DNA of 64,000 bases from contig NC_132923.1 in assembly GCF_047675955.1 (NCBI RefSeq), positions 94,051,137-94,115,136 of the forward strand, written 5' to 3'. This document shows, piece by piece, positions 53,411 to 63,117 of this stretch (position 1 is the stretch's first letter; each line of letters starts with the position of its first letter). The notes below the pieces were generated by a model. That model saw only the letters and a program-made list of their open reading frames with translations, made no database searches and was not told where the DNA came from. This stretch comes from Chlorocebus sabaeus. Taxonomy: Eukaryota; Chordata; Mammalia; Primates; Cercopithecidae. The translations under genes and the position numbers were made by a program.

Positions 53411-53542
53411 GAAATCATTTTTCCAAACTCACCATTCTCATAAGGGGCAGAGTCATAATTTGCATGCAGTAACCTCTGACCCCATGGCTCCACTCTCCCA
53501 CATGGCCCCTGTTTAAACCTGCTGCAAAGTAATCTCCAGGTC

Positions 53543-54372
53543 AAGCTCCTATTCCTGGCCTGTTCTATGATGTTCCCTTCCTCTATCCCACAAACCCCCA
53601 GAGACCTGCCTTCCCATCTTCCCAACATGGACTTCCCTCTGATCTCACTCCCTACCCATCCTGCCCCACCTCGAGTTCCCTGGAAAGGCACACCCTACCC
53701 TTACTGAGGTCACAGCTTCCTTGGAAGACAGAGATCCAGCAACAGTTGGGAGCTTCTCCCATTACTTCTCTATTCCGCATTCTGGACTATGCAGGCAGAG
53801 GCAATGGGGGTGTGGGGGGAGCACCCTCTTCCCCTCCCTGGGATTCTTTGTCAGTAAAGTGGAGAATGGCCCTGCCCTGGCTGCCTGCCAGGGCCAAGAA
53901 GACATTCTGATGGGATAATGGAGTACAAAGCTTCATAAATGCTGGTGGTCCAGCCCTGAATGCCCCACTCCTGGGCCATGACAGGAGGGTGCGGTCCCAA
54001 CCAGCTGGAGACCCAGCCCCACCAAGCTGGCAAGTTACCTACCCACCCTGCGCCCCAGCAGTCCCTTCTAAAGTACATTCTGCATAGAATCACTAAGTCA
54101 ATAAGAATTGACTGCAGCACAGACTGTACACATATAAAGGGCATTGCGCACAGAGGAATAGTTCCATAAATAAACAGTAGCAATTATGTGAAGGGCCCGG
54201 CCTCCCTCTGTAGAATCAGACCTGTGAAATCAGGCACCTTTTCAGAGAACTCCAGTGGGAAACCAGCTCTCCACAGTGGGCCCTCAGTTCAGCCATCCCA
54301 CCACTGAGAATAACTCTAGTTGTCCAGCTGGGCAACAGCAGGCTTTCAAAATTGCATTGTAATCTTGTAATC
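53543..54372. other. unannotated single-copy DNA
   Basis: GC-moderate sequence with no repeat or exon that I can support. Open frames are up to 110 codons, without domains. Confidence 0.4.
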
Positions 54373-54382
54373 ACAGATATCC

Positions 54383-54657
54383 TTTTTTAAAAAAAATGTC
54401 ACCCAAGCTGAAGTACAGTGGCGCAATCTCAGCTCACTGCAACCTCTGTCTCCTGGGTACGAGGGATCCTTCCGCTTCAGCCTCCAAAGTAACTGGGACT
54501 ACAAGCACACACCACCACACACGGCTAATTTTTTTTTTAGAGAGACAGAGTTTCACCATGTTGCCCAGGCTGGTGTCAAACTCCTGGACTCAAGCAATCC
54601 ACCCACTTTGGCCTCCCAAAGTGCTAAGATTACAGGTAAGAGCCGCCGTGTCCAGCC
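54383..54657 (-). mobile_element. AluJ-type SINE
   Basis: 'gggatccttccgcttcagcc' and 'ctggactcaagcaatccacc' are AluJ words. The start of the element is eroded. Probable target words CAGATATCCTTT and CAGATATTCTTT flank it. Confidence 0.88.
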
Positions 54658-54739
54658 CTGCAGATATTCTTTACCTCACAGAAGTTGTTTTAGCTCTCAA
54701 TTATCTACTTTTCTCATCAATCCTTTACAAAGCCTGCAG

Positions 54740-54935
54740 AAGGAGTTTGCGTGCTTCCGTGCTGACCTGAGCTCATCTCCAGCTCTGTTTCTTACTTGCT
54801 GGGTGATCTTGGGCAAGGAATTTCCCTTCTCTGGGCCTCACTTTGCTTCATCTGTAAACTGGGTGGGATACTCAGCCTTTGAGGGTTCCTGTGAGAATCA
54901 CAAGCATCAGGCACAGAGGAAGAAGATAATAGTCC
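54740..54935 (+). mobile_element. MIR SINE
   Basis: 'cttgctgggtgatcttgggc', 'ctctgggcctcactttgctt' and 'atctgtaaactgggtggg' in forward order. Confidence 0.8.
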
Positions 54936-54939
54936 TTAA

Positions 54940-55060
54940 ATCACCATTACCCTCATTTTCGAGATGAAGAAATTGAGGTTTGGAAAAGCTCCCTTACTTG
55001 CTCCACAGCTAGGAAGAAGCAGGGTCGGCTCTGAGTCTAGGACCCCTGCCTCCACACAAG
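54940..55060 (-). mobile_element. MIR SINE, inverted neighbour
   Basis: 'ttttcgagatgaagaaattg' and 'cttgctccacagctagga' are a reverse MIR placed directly after the forward one. Confidence 0.75.
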
Positions 55061-55589
55061 AAGGATCCCCCAGTTTTAAAACTTCTGACACTATGAGGTA
55101 TGGCTTTGGCTGCTCAAAAACAAAGACCAATCTCAGGGTCCTGTTTTACACGCCCCTTTTTACAACTCTTCTTAGTTACAGCCAGCCTGGCCCAGATGCA
55201 GCACCAGGTCCTCCAGAGCGGGTCAGAGGGAACAAGGTGAAAGCCAACACGAGCGTGGAGGGTGAGGCCGTGAGCCCTGTTGTCTGCCAGAAGGCCCACA
55301 GACACGGGACAGGAAAGCAAGGGGCTTGTCCCAGTCGACCGCACAGTGAGGACACAGTGAACTCATCCCCACAGCCATGAGCACTCTTGTCAGCACCAAG
55401 CTCCAATTTTATAGCCTGAGTCAGCGGGCAGAGGGACACTGTGCATTTAATAGCCTGACATTGTACAGAGGGACACTTTGCATTGCCCTGGCCTCAACCC
55501 TGCTGATTTATTCGGGCTACCTCAGAGTAAAAGACAAGAACTCTCAAGCATCTGGCTCTGGGTAACTTACTTCTAATCCTCTCTTTTGA
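55061..55589. other. unannotated single-copy DNA
   Basis: A 138-codon forward open frame (54964-55380) starts inside the MIR and continues here. It has no domain, and I do not support it as a gene. Confidence 0.4.
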
Positions 55590-55942
55590 AGACAATGATA
55601 AAACACCATTTTTCACTGATCCAATTGACAAAGACTGAAAAGATAAACCACACCCAGTATTGACCGGAGGATTTCGAAAAAGCAGGTCTCTTTACAGCTG
55701 ATAGAAGTGCAAAATGTACCATTTTTTCTGAAGGGCAATTTGGCAAAGCTTTAAAAATTCACCTGTCCTTTGGCCCTGTAATCCTTCTCCTATAGTGATA
55801 TGCACTGGGTTCTTGACACAAACTTGTCCTTCACAGAGTTGTTCGTAACTGCCCCAAAATGAAAACTGCTGAATTATTCATCAAGAGGAAACTGCTTCAT
55901 TCAATGATGGACTATCAGTCAGCCATTCAAAATCATGTTGGG

Positions 55943-56234
55943 GCTGGGCACGGTGGCTCACACCTGTAATCCCCGCACTTCGGGAGGCCAAGGCAGGCGG
56001 ATCACCTGAGGTCGGGAGTTCGTGACCAGCCTGACCAACATGGAGAAACCCTGTCTCTACTAAAAATACAAAATTAGCCGGGTGTGGCGGCACATGCCTG
56101 TAATCCCAGCTACTCAGGAGGCTGAGGCAGGAGACTCATTTGAACCCGGAAGGCGGAGGTTTTGGTGAGCCGAGATCGCACCATTGCACTCCAGCCTGGG
56201 CAACAAGAGCGAAACTCCGTCTCAAAAAAAAAAA
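55943..56234 (+). mobile_element. AluS-like SINE
   Basis: Target word AAAATCATGTTGGG at 55929-55942 and 56235-56248, perfect. It shares its target with the following element. Confidence 0.93.
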
Positions 56235-56248
56235 AAAATCATGTTGGG

Positions 56249-56686
56249 GGCAGGGTGCAGTGGCTCACACCTGGAATCCCAGGACTTTGGGAGGCTGAGG
56301 AAGGTGGATCACTTCAGTCCAGGAATTTGAGACCAGCCTGGGCAACACAGCGAGATCCCATCTCTCAAAAAAATTTTTTTTTATTTAGTGTGTTGGCACA
56401 TGCCTATGGTCCCAGCTACTAGGGAAGCTGAGGTGAAAGGATCACTTGAGCCCAGGAGTTGGAGACCAGCCTAGGCAATAAAACAAGACTCTATCTCTTT
56501 AAAAAAAAAAAAATTAGCTGGGCATGGTAGTGTGCACCTGTAGTCCCAGCTATGTGGGAGGCTGAGGCAGGAGGATTGTTCGAGCCCTGGAATTCAAGGC
56601 TGCAGTGAGCTATGATTATACTATGGTTATGCCACTGCACTCCAGCCTGGGCAACAGAACCAGAGCCTGTCTTTAACAAGAAGAAG
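56249..56686 (+). mobile_element. three-monomer AluJ-type element
   Basis: Three arms in a row: a left arm (56249-56370), a second arm without the right-arm insertion ('gtgttggcacatgcctatgg' to 'gactctatctctttaaaaaa', 56380-56512), then a true right arm with the extra segment 'gctgcagtgagctatgatta' (56513-56676). The third target copy AAAATCACATTGGG is at 56687-56700. Confidence 0.85.
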
Positions 56687-57077
56687 AAAATCACATTGGG
56701 AAGAATATTTACTCACACAGGAATGTTCATGAGAGATCAAGAGACAAAGTAACTTAAATCCAGAATGATTTGCATTGATATAACCTGGCTTGATAAGCTT
56801 TTCCACATTGAGGATTGTCCCCTTGGAACAGTCCCCATTGGAACCTAGCTACTATGCTATAAGGAAGTCCAGGCTATCCTTCAGGAGACAGAGGAGGATG
56901 CGACACCATATGGAGAGAATGGCCCAGTCATGTGTCCGGCTGAATGCCACTGCATGAGTCACCCCAGCTGCCATCATGTGGGACAGAATTGACCAGTCAA
57001 TCCACAAAATCATGAGACATAATAAGCTGTTGCTGTTTAAAGCCACTAAGTTTTCAGATGGTACTCTTTTTTTCTTT

Positions 57078-57688
57078 TTTCTTTTCTTTCTTTTTTTTTT
57101 GAGATAGAGTCTCACTCTGTCGCCCAGGCTGGAGTGCAGTGGCGCAATCTTAGCTCACTGCAACTTCCACCTCCTGGGTTCCAGTGATTCTCGTGCATCA
57201 GCCTCCCACATAGGTGCAATTACAGGCATGTGCCATCACACCCAGCTCATTTGTTTTTTTTTTTTTTTTTATGAGACGGAGTCTTGCTCTGTCGCCCAGG
57301 CTGGAGTGTGGTGGCACAATCTCAGCTCACTGCAACCTCCACCTCCTGGGTTCAAGTGATTCTCCTGCCTCAGCCTCCCGAGTAGCTGGGACTACAGACA
57401 TGTGCCACTATGCCGGGCTACTTTTTGTATTTTTAGTAAAGACAGGGTTTCACCACGTTGGCAAGGATGGTCTTGATCTCTTGACTTCGCGATATGCCCG
57501 CCTCGGCCTCCCAAAGTGCTGGGATTACAGGCGTAAGCCACTGAGCGGGCCCCTTTTTGTATTTTTAGTAGAGACAGGGTTTCGCTGTGTTGGCCAGGCT
57601 GGTCTTGAACTCCTGGCCTCAGGTGATCCACCTGTCTCGATCTCCCAAAGTGCTGGGATTACAAGTATGAGCCACCGTACCCAGCTTG
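57078..57688 (-). mobile_element. Alu SINE split by another Alu
   Basis: Right arm and tail at 57078-57251, left arm at 57553-57688. The split is at the central A-rich linker. Confidence 0.9.
57252..57552 (-). mobile_element. Alu SINE nested in Alu
   Basis: Begins with 18 T followed by ATGAGACGGAG and ends 'gccactgagcgggcccc'. Same orientation as its host. Confidence 0.9.
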
Positions 57689-57844
57689 ACATGGTTAATC
57701 TACAGCAATAGATAGCTGTGGCACCTTGTTTGTGTTCCTAGATTTTCAGAATGCACACAGACCACAAGAGCAGAAGCACCTGTGTGGAGCATTCAGCTTA
57801 GTTGTGCACACCTGGAAGGCAAAGCTTTAAGTGACTCCAACTTA

Positions 57845-58003
57845 CTGAGCCTCCACCACTGGCCAGTCATTGTGCAGCTTCCACAAATACCATCACGTAC
57901 TACGTACTTAATAAGTATTTATGGAATAAGTGAATACATGTCTTAGTTAACACACACTGTAGCCCTGGGAGGTAGGAATTGTTTTATTACTAATATTGTT
58001 ATT
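57845..58003 (-). mobile_element. MIR SINE
   Basis: 'ccactggccagtcattgtgc', 'aataccatcacgtactacgt' and 'gccctgggaggtaggaattg' are a reverse MIR. Confidence 0.6.
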
Positions 58004-58300
58004 TTCTTTTTTTTTTTGAGACAGAGTTTCACTCTTGTTGCCCAGGCTGGAGTGCAATGGCACAATCTCGGCTCACTGAACCCTCCACCTCTCAGGTTCA
58101 AGCAATTCTCCTGCCTCAGCCTCCCTAGTAGCTGGTATTACAGGCATGAGCCACCATGTGCCCAGCTAATTTTGTATTTTTAGTAGAGATGGGGTTTCTC
58201 CATGTAGGTCAGACTGTTCTCAAACTCCTGACCTCAGGTGATCCACCCGCCTCAGCCTCCCAAAGTGCTGGGATTACAGGCGTGAGCCACTGCGCCTAGC
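58004..58300 (-). mobile_element. AluS-like SINE in MIR
   Basis: Reverse Alu. The word GGAATTGTTTTATTACTA (57976) recurs as GGAACTGTTTTATTATTA (58301), an approximate target duplication. Confidence 0.9.
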
Positions 58301-58329
58301 GGAACTGTTTTATTATTACTTAACTGATA

Positions 58330-58575
58330 CCCATTCATTGCAGAAAAATGCGATATTACAAAAAAGGAAAAAAATAATTACCCCTAATTCTACTCTCCAT
58401 AGTTCATTTAACATTTAGCATATATCTACAGAAGTCCAAATATATTACATATGCATATTTACTTTTAAAAATGTGATAAACATATTGCTCTGCAACCTGC
58501 TTTTTTCCCTTCAAAAACACTTTTTGACTTTCTTACCATGTCAATGAATGTAGAGTCACCGTTCAACAACATTTT
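58330..58575 (-). mobile_element. old LINE fragment (L1M or HAL1-like)
   Basis: 'tattgctctgcaacctgctt', 'cttaccatgtcaatgaatgt' and 'atgtgataaacatat' resemble the reverse of old LINE ORF2 ends, as at 18080. Confidence 0.55.
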
Positions 58576-58578
58576 TGT

Positions 58579-58871
58579 GGTTTTGTTTTGAGACAGGGTC
58601 TTGCTCTGACACCCAGGCTGGAGTGCAGTGGAGTAATCTCAGCTCACTGCAACCTCCCCTTCCCAGACTCAAGGGATCCTCCCACCTCAGCCTCCTGAGT
58701 AGCCAGGACTACAGACATGCGTCATCATGCCCAGTTTATTTTTGCATTTTTTGTAAAGATGGGGTCTTGCCACGTTGCCCAGGCTAGTCTCAAATTCAGG
58801 CTCAAGTGCTCTGCCTGCTCGGTCTCCCAAAGTGCTAAGATTACAGGCGTAAGCCGCTACCATGCCCGGAT
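58579..58871 (-). mobile_element. AluJ-type SINE
   Basis: Perfect 17-bp duplication TTCAACAACATTTTTGT at 58562-58578 and 58872-58888. 'agggtcttgctctgacaccc' and 'agggatcctcccacctcagc' are AluJ words. Confidence 0.93.
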
Positions 58872-58888
58872 TTCAACAACATTTTTGT

Positions 58889-59037
58889 TTGTTTTTGAGA
58901 CGGAGTCTCACTCTGTTACCCAGGCTGAGACAGGAGAATTGCTTGAACCTGGGAGGCAGAGGTTGCAGTGAGCCAAAATCAGGTCATTGCACGCCAGCCT
59001 GGGTGACAAGCGTGAAACTCCGTCTCAAAAACAAACA
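58889..59037. mobile_element. Alu with inverted 5' part
   Basis: The left 37 bp ('gagacggagtctcactctgt', to 'cccaggct') is an Alu end in reverse orientation. At 58926 it switches to forward Alu right-arm sequence ('gacaggagaattgcttgaac' to 'gaaactccgtctcaaaaaca'). The two ends are complementary (GAGACGGAGT and ACTCCGTCTC), so the piece is a hairpin-capable inverted structure. It adjoins the AluJ's right target copy. Confidence 0.85.
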
Positions 59038-59465
59038 AAAACTCCCTTTTTGGTGACAGCTGGCTTAAATGCATTGATGCTTGCAACCAAAATATCCTAA
59101 CAATCACTACTTTAAGGAAATAGGGAAGATAGGACTCCCAGCCACAAGACCAGGCCTCTGGGAACCAGTTAAAAGAACCACGCAGGACAGACTGCTGCCT
59201 GAGCACTCTCTGTAAGTAAAGACTATACCAGTCACTTTACAATACCAGGTGCACAGGCTGGAATGTAAGCTCCTTGAGGGGAGGGCTCTATAGCCAAGCA
59301 GTCAAAGCCCTCCATGATGTGCTTTCTACCTCCCAGCCCCAGCCCCAAATGTCGGGTTGGGCACTGGCCAGGTTGTAATGTGCAATTCTAAAGCCTCCCC
59401 AGCTGTCACAACTATAAATCTAAGTCAGCGTTCCAGCCCGCCAGGAAGATGGTATAACACGTTCT
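59038..59465. other. unannotated single-copy DNA
   Basis: No recognised repeat or exon. Confidence 0.35.
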
Positions 59466-59469
59466 AGAA

Positions 59470-59640
59470 GCGGCATTGGGTTTTCCAAGTACCTTCATCC
59501 CCATTGTCTCCTGTGATCGTCCCAACAGGGTCCACCAGCCCAACTTTAGGGGCATGGAAATGAGGGAGGCAAAGGGGTTAAGCAACCTGCCTGAGGGGTA
59601 GGTGAATACAAGAACTGTGACTTAAATTCAAGTCTGAGCC
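59470..59640 (-). mobile_element. MIR SINE
   Basis: 'aagtaccttcatccccattg', 'gggttaagcaacctgcctga' are a reverse MIR with a poorly kept middle. Confidence 0.65.
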
Positions 59641-59714
59641 AACCATGCCACTGGGAGAAGGATCGAATAACACTTGATCTTTATTATCGTAGTTTTAAAG
59701 ATGAGGAAACTTTA

Positions 59715-59940
59715 AATGAGATACCTAGAGTAGTCAAATTCACAGAGAAAGTAGAACAGGGGTTGCCAGGGATTAGGGGTAACAGGGAATGGGAAATTAT
59801 TATTTAGTGGGTTCAGAAGATGGATGATGGCAATGGTTGTACAACAGTGTGAATGCACTCAATGACACTGAACTGTAATCTTAAAATAGGTAAAATGGTA
59901 AATTTTATGTCATGTAGTTTAATTTTTTTAAGTGAGGAAA
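59715..59940 (+). mobile_element. L1M 3'-end fragment
   Basis: 'aattcacagagaaagtagaa', 'ggttgccagggattaggggt', 'atggttgtacaacagtgtga' and 'gtaaattttatgtcatgtag' are a well-known old L1 3' end. Confidence 0.75.
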
Positions 59941-59970
59941 TTGAGGTCTAATAGCATAAAGGTGTAGAGC

Positions 59971-60269
59971 AGATTTTTTTTTTTTCTCCTGGGATGGAGT
60001 CTTGCTCTGTCACCCAGGCCAGAGTGCAGTGGCACGATCTCAGCTCACTGCAACCTTTGCCTCCCGGGTTCAAGCAATTCTCCTGACTTAGTCTCCTGAG
60101 TAGCTGGGATTACAGGCACCTGCCACCACGCCCAGCTAATTTTTGTATTTTTAGTAGAGACGGGGTTTCACCATGTTGGCCAGGCTGGTCTCCAACTCCT
60201 GACCTCGTGATCCACCCGCCGCAGCCTCCCAAAGTGCTGGGATTAAGGGCATGAGTCACCATGCCCAGC
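59971..60269 (-). mobile_element. AluS-like SINE
   Basis: Reverse Alu in which GAGA at the start is replaced by CTCCTGGG. It ends 'gagtcaccatgcccagcc'. Confidence 0.9.
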
Positions 60270-60299
60270 CTTAGACTAGATTTTATGCAAAGTCTGGGG

Positions 60300-60490
60300 A
60301 CAAACCAGGTTTAATTCTTAGCTCGGCCACTTGCTGACCTGCTCCACCTTGCGAAAATCACTCTGAAACTGTGCTTCAGTTTCCTCCTTTGAGAAATAGG
60401 ACAAAAAATAGTAAATCTAGAATTCATTATGAGAATTAAATGAGATATTAATAACCCCATACCAATCACTTACCTGGCTCATAGTAAATT
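60300..60490 (+). mobile_element. MIR SINE
   Basis: 'ttcttagctcggccacttgc', 'gtgcttcagtttcctccttt', 'gagaattaaatgagatatta' and 'acctggctcatagtaaatta' run in MIR order. Confidence 0.8.
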
Positions 60491-60544
60491 AGTAACACAT
60501 ACAACATTATTATGACGAGGTTTCTCAAACCAGAGCAAGAACAG

Positions 60545-60685
60545 TCTTTCAGATGCTTGAAAAGTCTTGGCACTTATCTGTTGCAACCCCTTTGTTACAA
60601 AGCCGAAGAGACTGAGGGACAATGACTTGCCTGAAGTCACCCAGTCAACTTGTAACAGAGCCCAGAGTTGAACCAAACCACTCTT
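60545..60685 (-). mobile_element. MIR SINE, inverted neighbour
   Basis: 'gacaatgacttgcctgaagt' and 'cacccagtcaacttgtaaca' are a reverse MIR. Confidence 0.7.
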
Positions 60686-60689
60686 CTCT

Positions 60690-61018
60690 GAGTCCAGAGA
60701 TCCCCAGCTCCAGCCAGCTCACAGTGCTTTCCCTTTTTAAAGAACTAAACTGCTGTGGATTTGAGGCATGAATCTCAAGCCTCGATGTGGAAAGCAGGGG
60801 CTCCTGTGGCCAACTGATTCTCACTCTCCCTCTTGCAAAGCATGAGTCAGTCCCAGTATAATGTGTGAGTCAGCCAGCTCCCCTGTAATGAATGTGCATA
60901 TGACTGCCAGGTGGCACACAGGTGGGGGCTGGGTGGGGCAAGTGGGCACAGCTAGACACCGGCTGCTCTGTCCGGGCGTAAGCTGTGTGCTTTCTTTCAG
61001 ATCCAAATTGCTGCATGG
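60690..61018. other. unannotated single-copy DNA
   Basis: Single-copy sequence with TGAGTCAG words (60843 and 60866) that resemble AP-1 sites. No exon is recognised. Confidence 0.35.
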
Positions 61019-61019
61019 T

Positions 61020-61165
61020 GGTATCTAGAAGTCAGGAGGCCCAGGTTTTACATCTTCAATTTGCTTCCAAATTCTTCCTTCACTGTGATCTCAAGCAAGT
61101 GGCTTAATTTCTTTGTGCCTCAGTTTCCACAATTGTGGATACATGAATAATTCTAGTCTTGCCTG
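61020..61165 (+). mobile_element. MIR SINE
   Basis: 'gtgatctcaagcaagtggct' with 'tttgtgcctcagtttccaca' is a forward MIR core. Confidence 0.75.
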
Positions 61166-61239
61166 CAGCATAAGGTGTGGGGAGGACCCAAAAGGAAAGA
61201 CATGTGGGAAGGAGTTTTGCAGAGTTACAAAGTTACATC

Positions 61240-61379
61240 AAAGCCAGGTACAGTGGTGCTGGCCTGTTGTCCCAGCTACTTGGGAGGCTGAGGCAGGAGT
61301 ATTGCTTGAGCTCAGGAGTTTGAGGCCAGCCTGGGCAACATAGCCAGACCCTATCTCTAAAAAGAAAAAAAAGAAAGAA
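61240..61379 (+). mobile_element. free Alu monomer (FRAM/FLAM-like)
   Basis: A single arm ('aagccaggtacagtggtgct' to 'gaccctatctctaaaaag') with an A/G tail. The target duplication AAAGTTACATC (61229-61239) and AAAGTTATATC (61380-61390) shows that it inserted as a monomer. Confidence 0.9.
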
Positions 61380-61653
61380 AAAGTTATATCGGCATGAAAG
61401 GCATTGTCATTCCACTTCTCTGGAGAAATATGATTCTAAGAATAAAACAAAACTACGCCAGGCTATTTGTTTTTCCCATCAGTTCTTGGGCTTCTCAGGG
61501 TCCCTCTGGTCTCCTTGCTGTTCCCCCAGCCTCAGGGTGCCAGGTTAATTCCTCAGACTCAATACTTGTGGAGGGCTTACTGTGCACTAGGCCCAGGGCC
61601 AAGCCATTGAATCCTCCCCAGAGATCTCCAAGGTCAACATTATTCCGGGTCTT

Positions 61654-61983
61654 AAAAAAAAAAAAAAGAGGGCCAGGCGCGGTGGCTCACGCCTGTAATC
61701 CCAGCACTTTGGGAGGCCGAGGCGGGCAGATCATGAGGTCAGGAGTTCAAGACCAGCCTGACCAACATGATGAAACCCCGTCTTTCCTAAAAATACAAAA
61801 ATTAGCCTGGCGTGGTGGCATGCACCTGTAATCCCAGCTACTCAGGAAGCTGAGGCAGGAGAATCGCTTGAACCCGGGAGACAGAGGTTTCAGTGAGCCG
61901 AGATTGTGCCACTGCACTCCAGCCTGGGCAAAAAGAGTGAGACTCCATCTCAAAAAACAAAAACAAAAACAAAAAAACCACAG
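61654..61983 (+). mobile_element. AluS-like SINE with A-run at both ends
   Basis: Target duplication ATTATTCCGGGTCTT (61639-61653) and ATTATTCTGGGCCTT (61984-61998). An A15-G-A-G run precedes the Alu start at 61671, in addition to the (CAAAAA)n tail. Confidence 0.92.
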
Positions 61984-62100
61984 ATTATTCTGGGCCTTAT
62001 TTTACAGAGAGAAAACTGAGGCTCACTGGTAATAAGCAACTCACCAATTGCAAAGTGGAGCTTGGCCATGAAGCCAGACGTCTGGACTGTTCCAGAGTTC
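61984..62100 (-). mobile_element. MIR SINE
   Basis: 'ttttacagagagaaaactga' and 'gcaactcaccaattgcaaag' are a reverse MIR. The preceding Alu landed in it. Confidence 0.7.
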
Positions 62101-62269
62101 TGCCCACCCCACGGGGAAGAAAGCTCCTGGGTGAAGCACCATCAGGTTTCTTCTTCCAACCTCACAGACCTCCAGAAAACAATACGTGGAAATCGAGAGG
62201 GGCAGATCCCTGCAACCCTGAAGAAAATCAGGCTTTGAGAATGTAAAAAAATGGAAATAATAATAGTTA

Positions 62270-62460
62270 CCACATTTCAAGTATTTACTGTAGGACAGTC
62301 ACCTGATACACGTTTCCTTACTTCATATTCACAATAATTCTTAGAGGTGAGTACTGCTATTAGCCCCATCTTACAGTTGGGGAAACTGAGATTCAGGTGC
62401 GATAACATGCTCAAAGACATATAGCTAGCAGGTCTGTTTCCAGAACCTGTGGTCCGTCCA
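62270..62460 (-). mobile_element. MIR SINE
   Basis: 'ctattagccccatcttacag', 'ggggaaactgagattcaggt' and 'catatagctagcaggtctg' are a reverse MIR. Confidence 0.8.
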
Positions 62461-62464
62461 CCAC

Positions 62465-62794
62465 ATACCACTGTCAGCCTCCTCCTTCATTCATTCTTTG
62501 ATTCATTCATTTATTAAACATTTATAGCTTCTTTCTTGTGCCAAATAACTTGCTGGACAGAGGGAAGACAGGAATACCTGAGCCCCAGACCTAGAGGAGG
62601 TCATTATCTCAGAGGCAGATAAGGCTTAAATAATTGTAATCTAAGCGATAAGAGCCAGGCAAAGCAAATTGCTTGTACTGGTGCTGGATCAGAGCAGGCA
62701 GTGGCAGTTGGAGTTTCTGTTGCTTTTGTTGCTTTCTTTAAAGACAGATAATCTGGCAGCATTTGATTTAACACGTTTCTCTAGAGTCAAGTCA
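62465..62794. other. unannotated DNA
   Basis: 'cattcattctttgattcattcattt' type words and 'gaggtcattatctcagaggc' suggest an ancient repeat that I could not name. Confidence 0.35.
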
Positions 62795-62818
62795 TCCATT
62801 TATTATTTTTTAATTTTT

Positions 62819-63115
62819 AATTTTTTTTTTTTTTGAGACGGAGTCTCGCTCTATTGCCCAGGCTGGAGTGCAGTGGCACGATCTCAACTCACTGCAACCT
62901 CTGTCTCCTGGGTTCAAGCGATTCTCCTGCCTCAGCATCCTGAGTAACTGGATATTACAGGCGCCTGCCACCATGCCAGGCTAATTTTTGTATTTTTAGG
63001 AAAGACGGGGTTTCATCATGTTGGTCAGGCTGGTCTTGAACTCCTGACCTCATGATCTGCCCGCCTCGGCCTCCCAAAGTGCTGGGATTACAGGCGTGAG
63101 CCACTGAACCCGGCC
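62819..63115 (-). mobile_element. AluS-like SINE
   Basis: Reverse Alu with 14-nt poly-T. It sits at the tail side of an older Alu monomer (63118-63250). The pair is flanked by TCCATTTATT at 62795 and 63251. Confidence 0.92.
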
Positions 63116-63117
63116 TA

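Larger units (their letters stand above)
51336..53542. other. old segmental duplication, copy B
   Basis: Partner of copy A (31195-33497), same orientation, about 20 kb apart. The shared core is at 51336-51573 and 52007-52040 (unique plus MER5A-like sequence) and 52931-53542 (L2 end, a 'gatgatgatgagga' stretch, MIR and further unique DNA). Copy B alone carries an L1 3' end (51574), two Alus (52110, 52428), an LTR fragment (52721) and about 120 bp of extra MIR-like sequence near 53290-53410. Confidence 0.75.
55590..56780 (+). mobile_element. old L1M/HAL1-like ORF2 3' part, split by two Alus
   Basis: 'ccaattgacaaagactgaaa', 'gggcaatttggcaaagcttt' and 'gactatcagtcagccattca' follow the 3' part of old LINE ORF2. 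It resumes after the Alus at 56701. Confidence 0.7.
56790..57715 (+). mobile_element. old MLT1-like LTR 3' part, split by nested Alus
   Basis: 'ctgccatcatgtgggacaga', 'cagtcaatccacaaaatcat', 'gagacataataagctgttgc' and 'taaagccactaagttttcag' match the MLT1 end. It continues after the Alus with 'ctacagcaatagatagctgt'. Confidence 0.7.

Noticed and set aside
54964..55380. A 138-codon forward frame with little Alu content
   Set aside because: It starts within a reverse MIR and has no domain. Codon-like pattern and splice context were not convincing.
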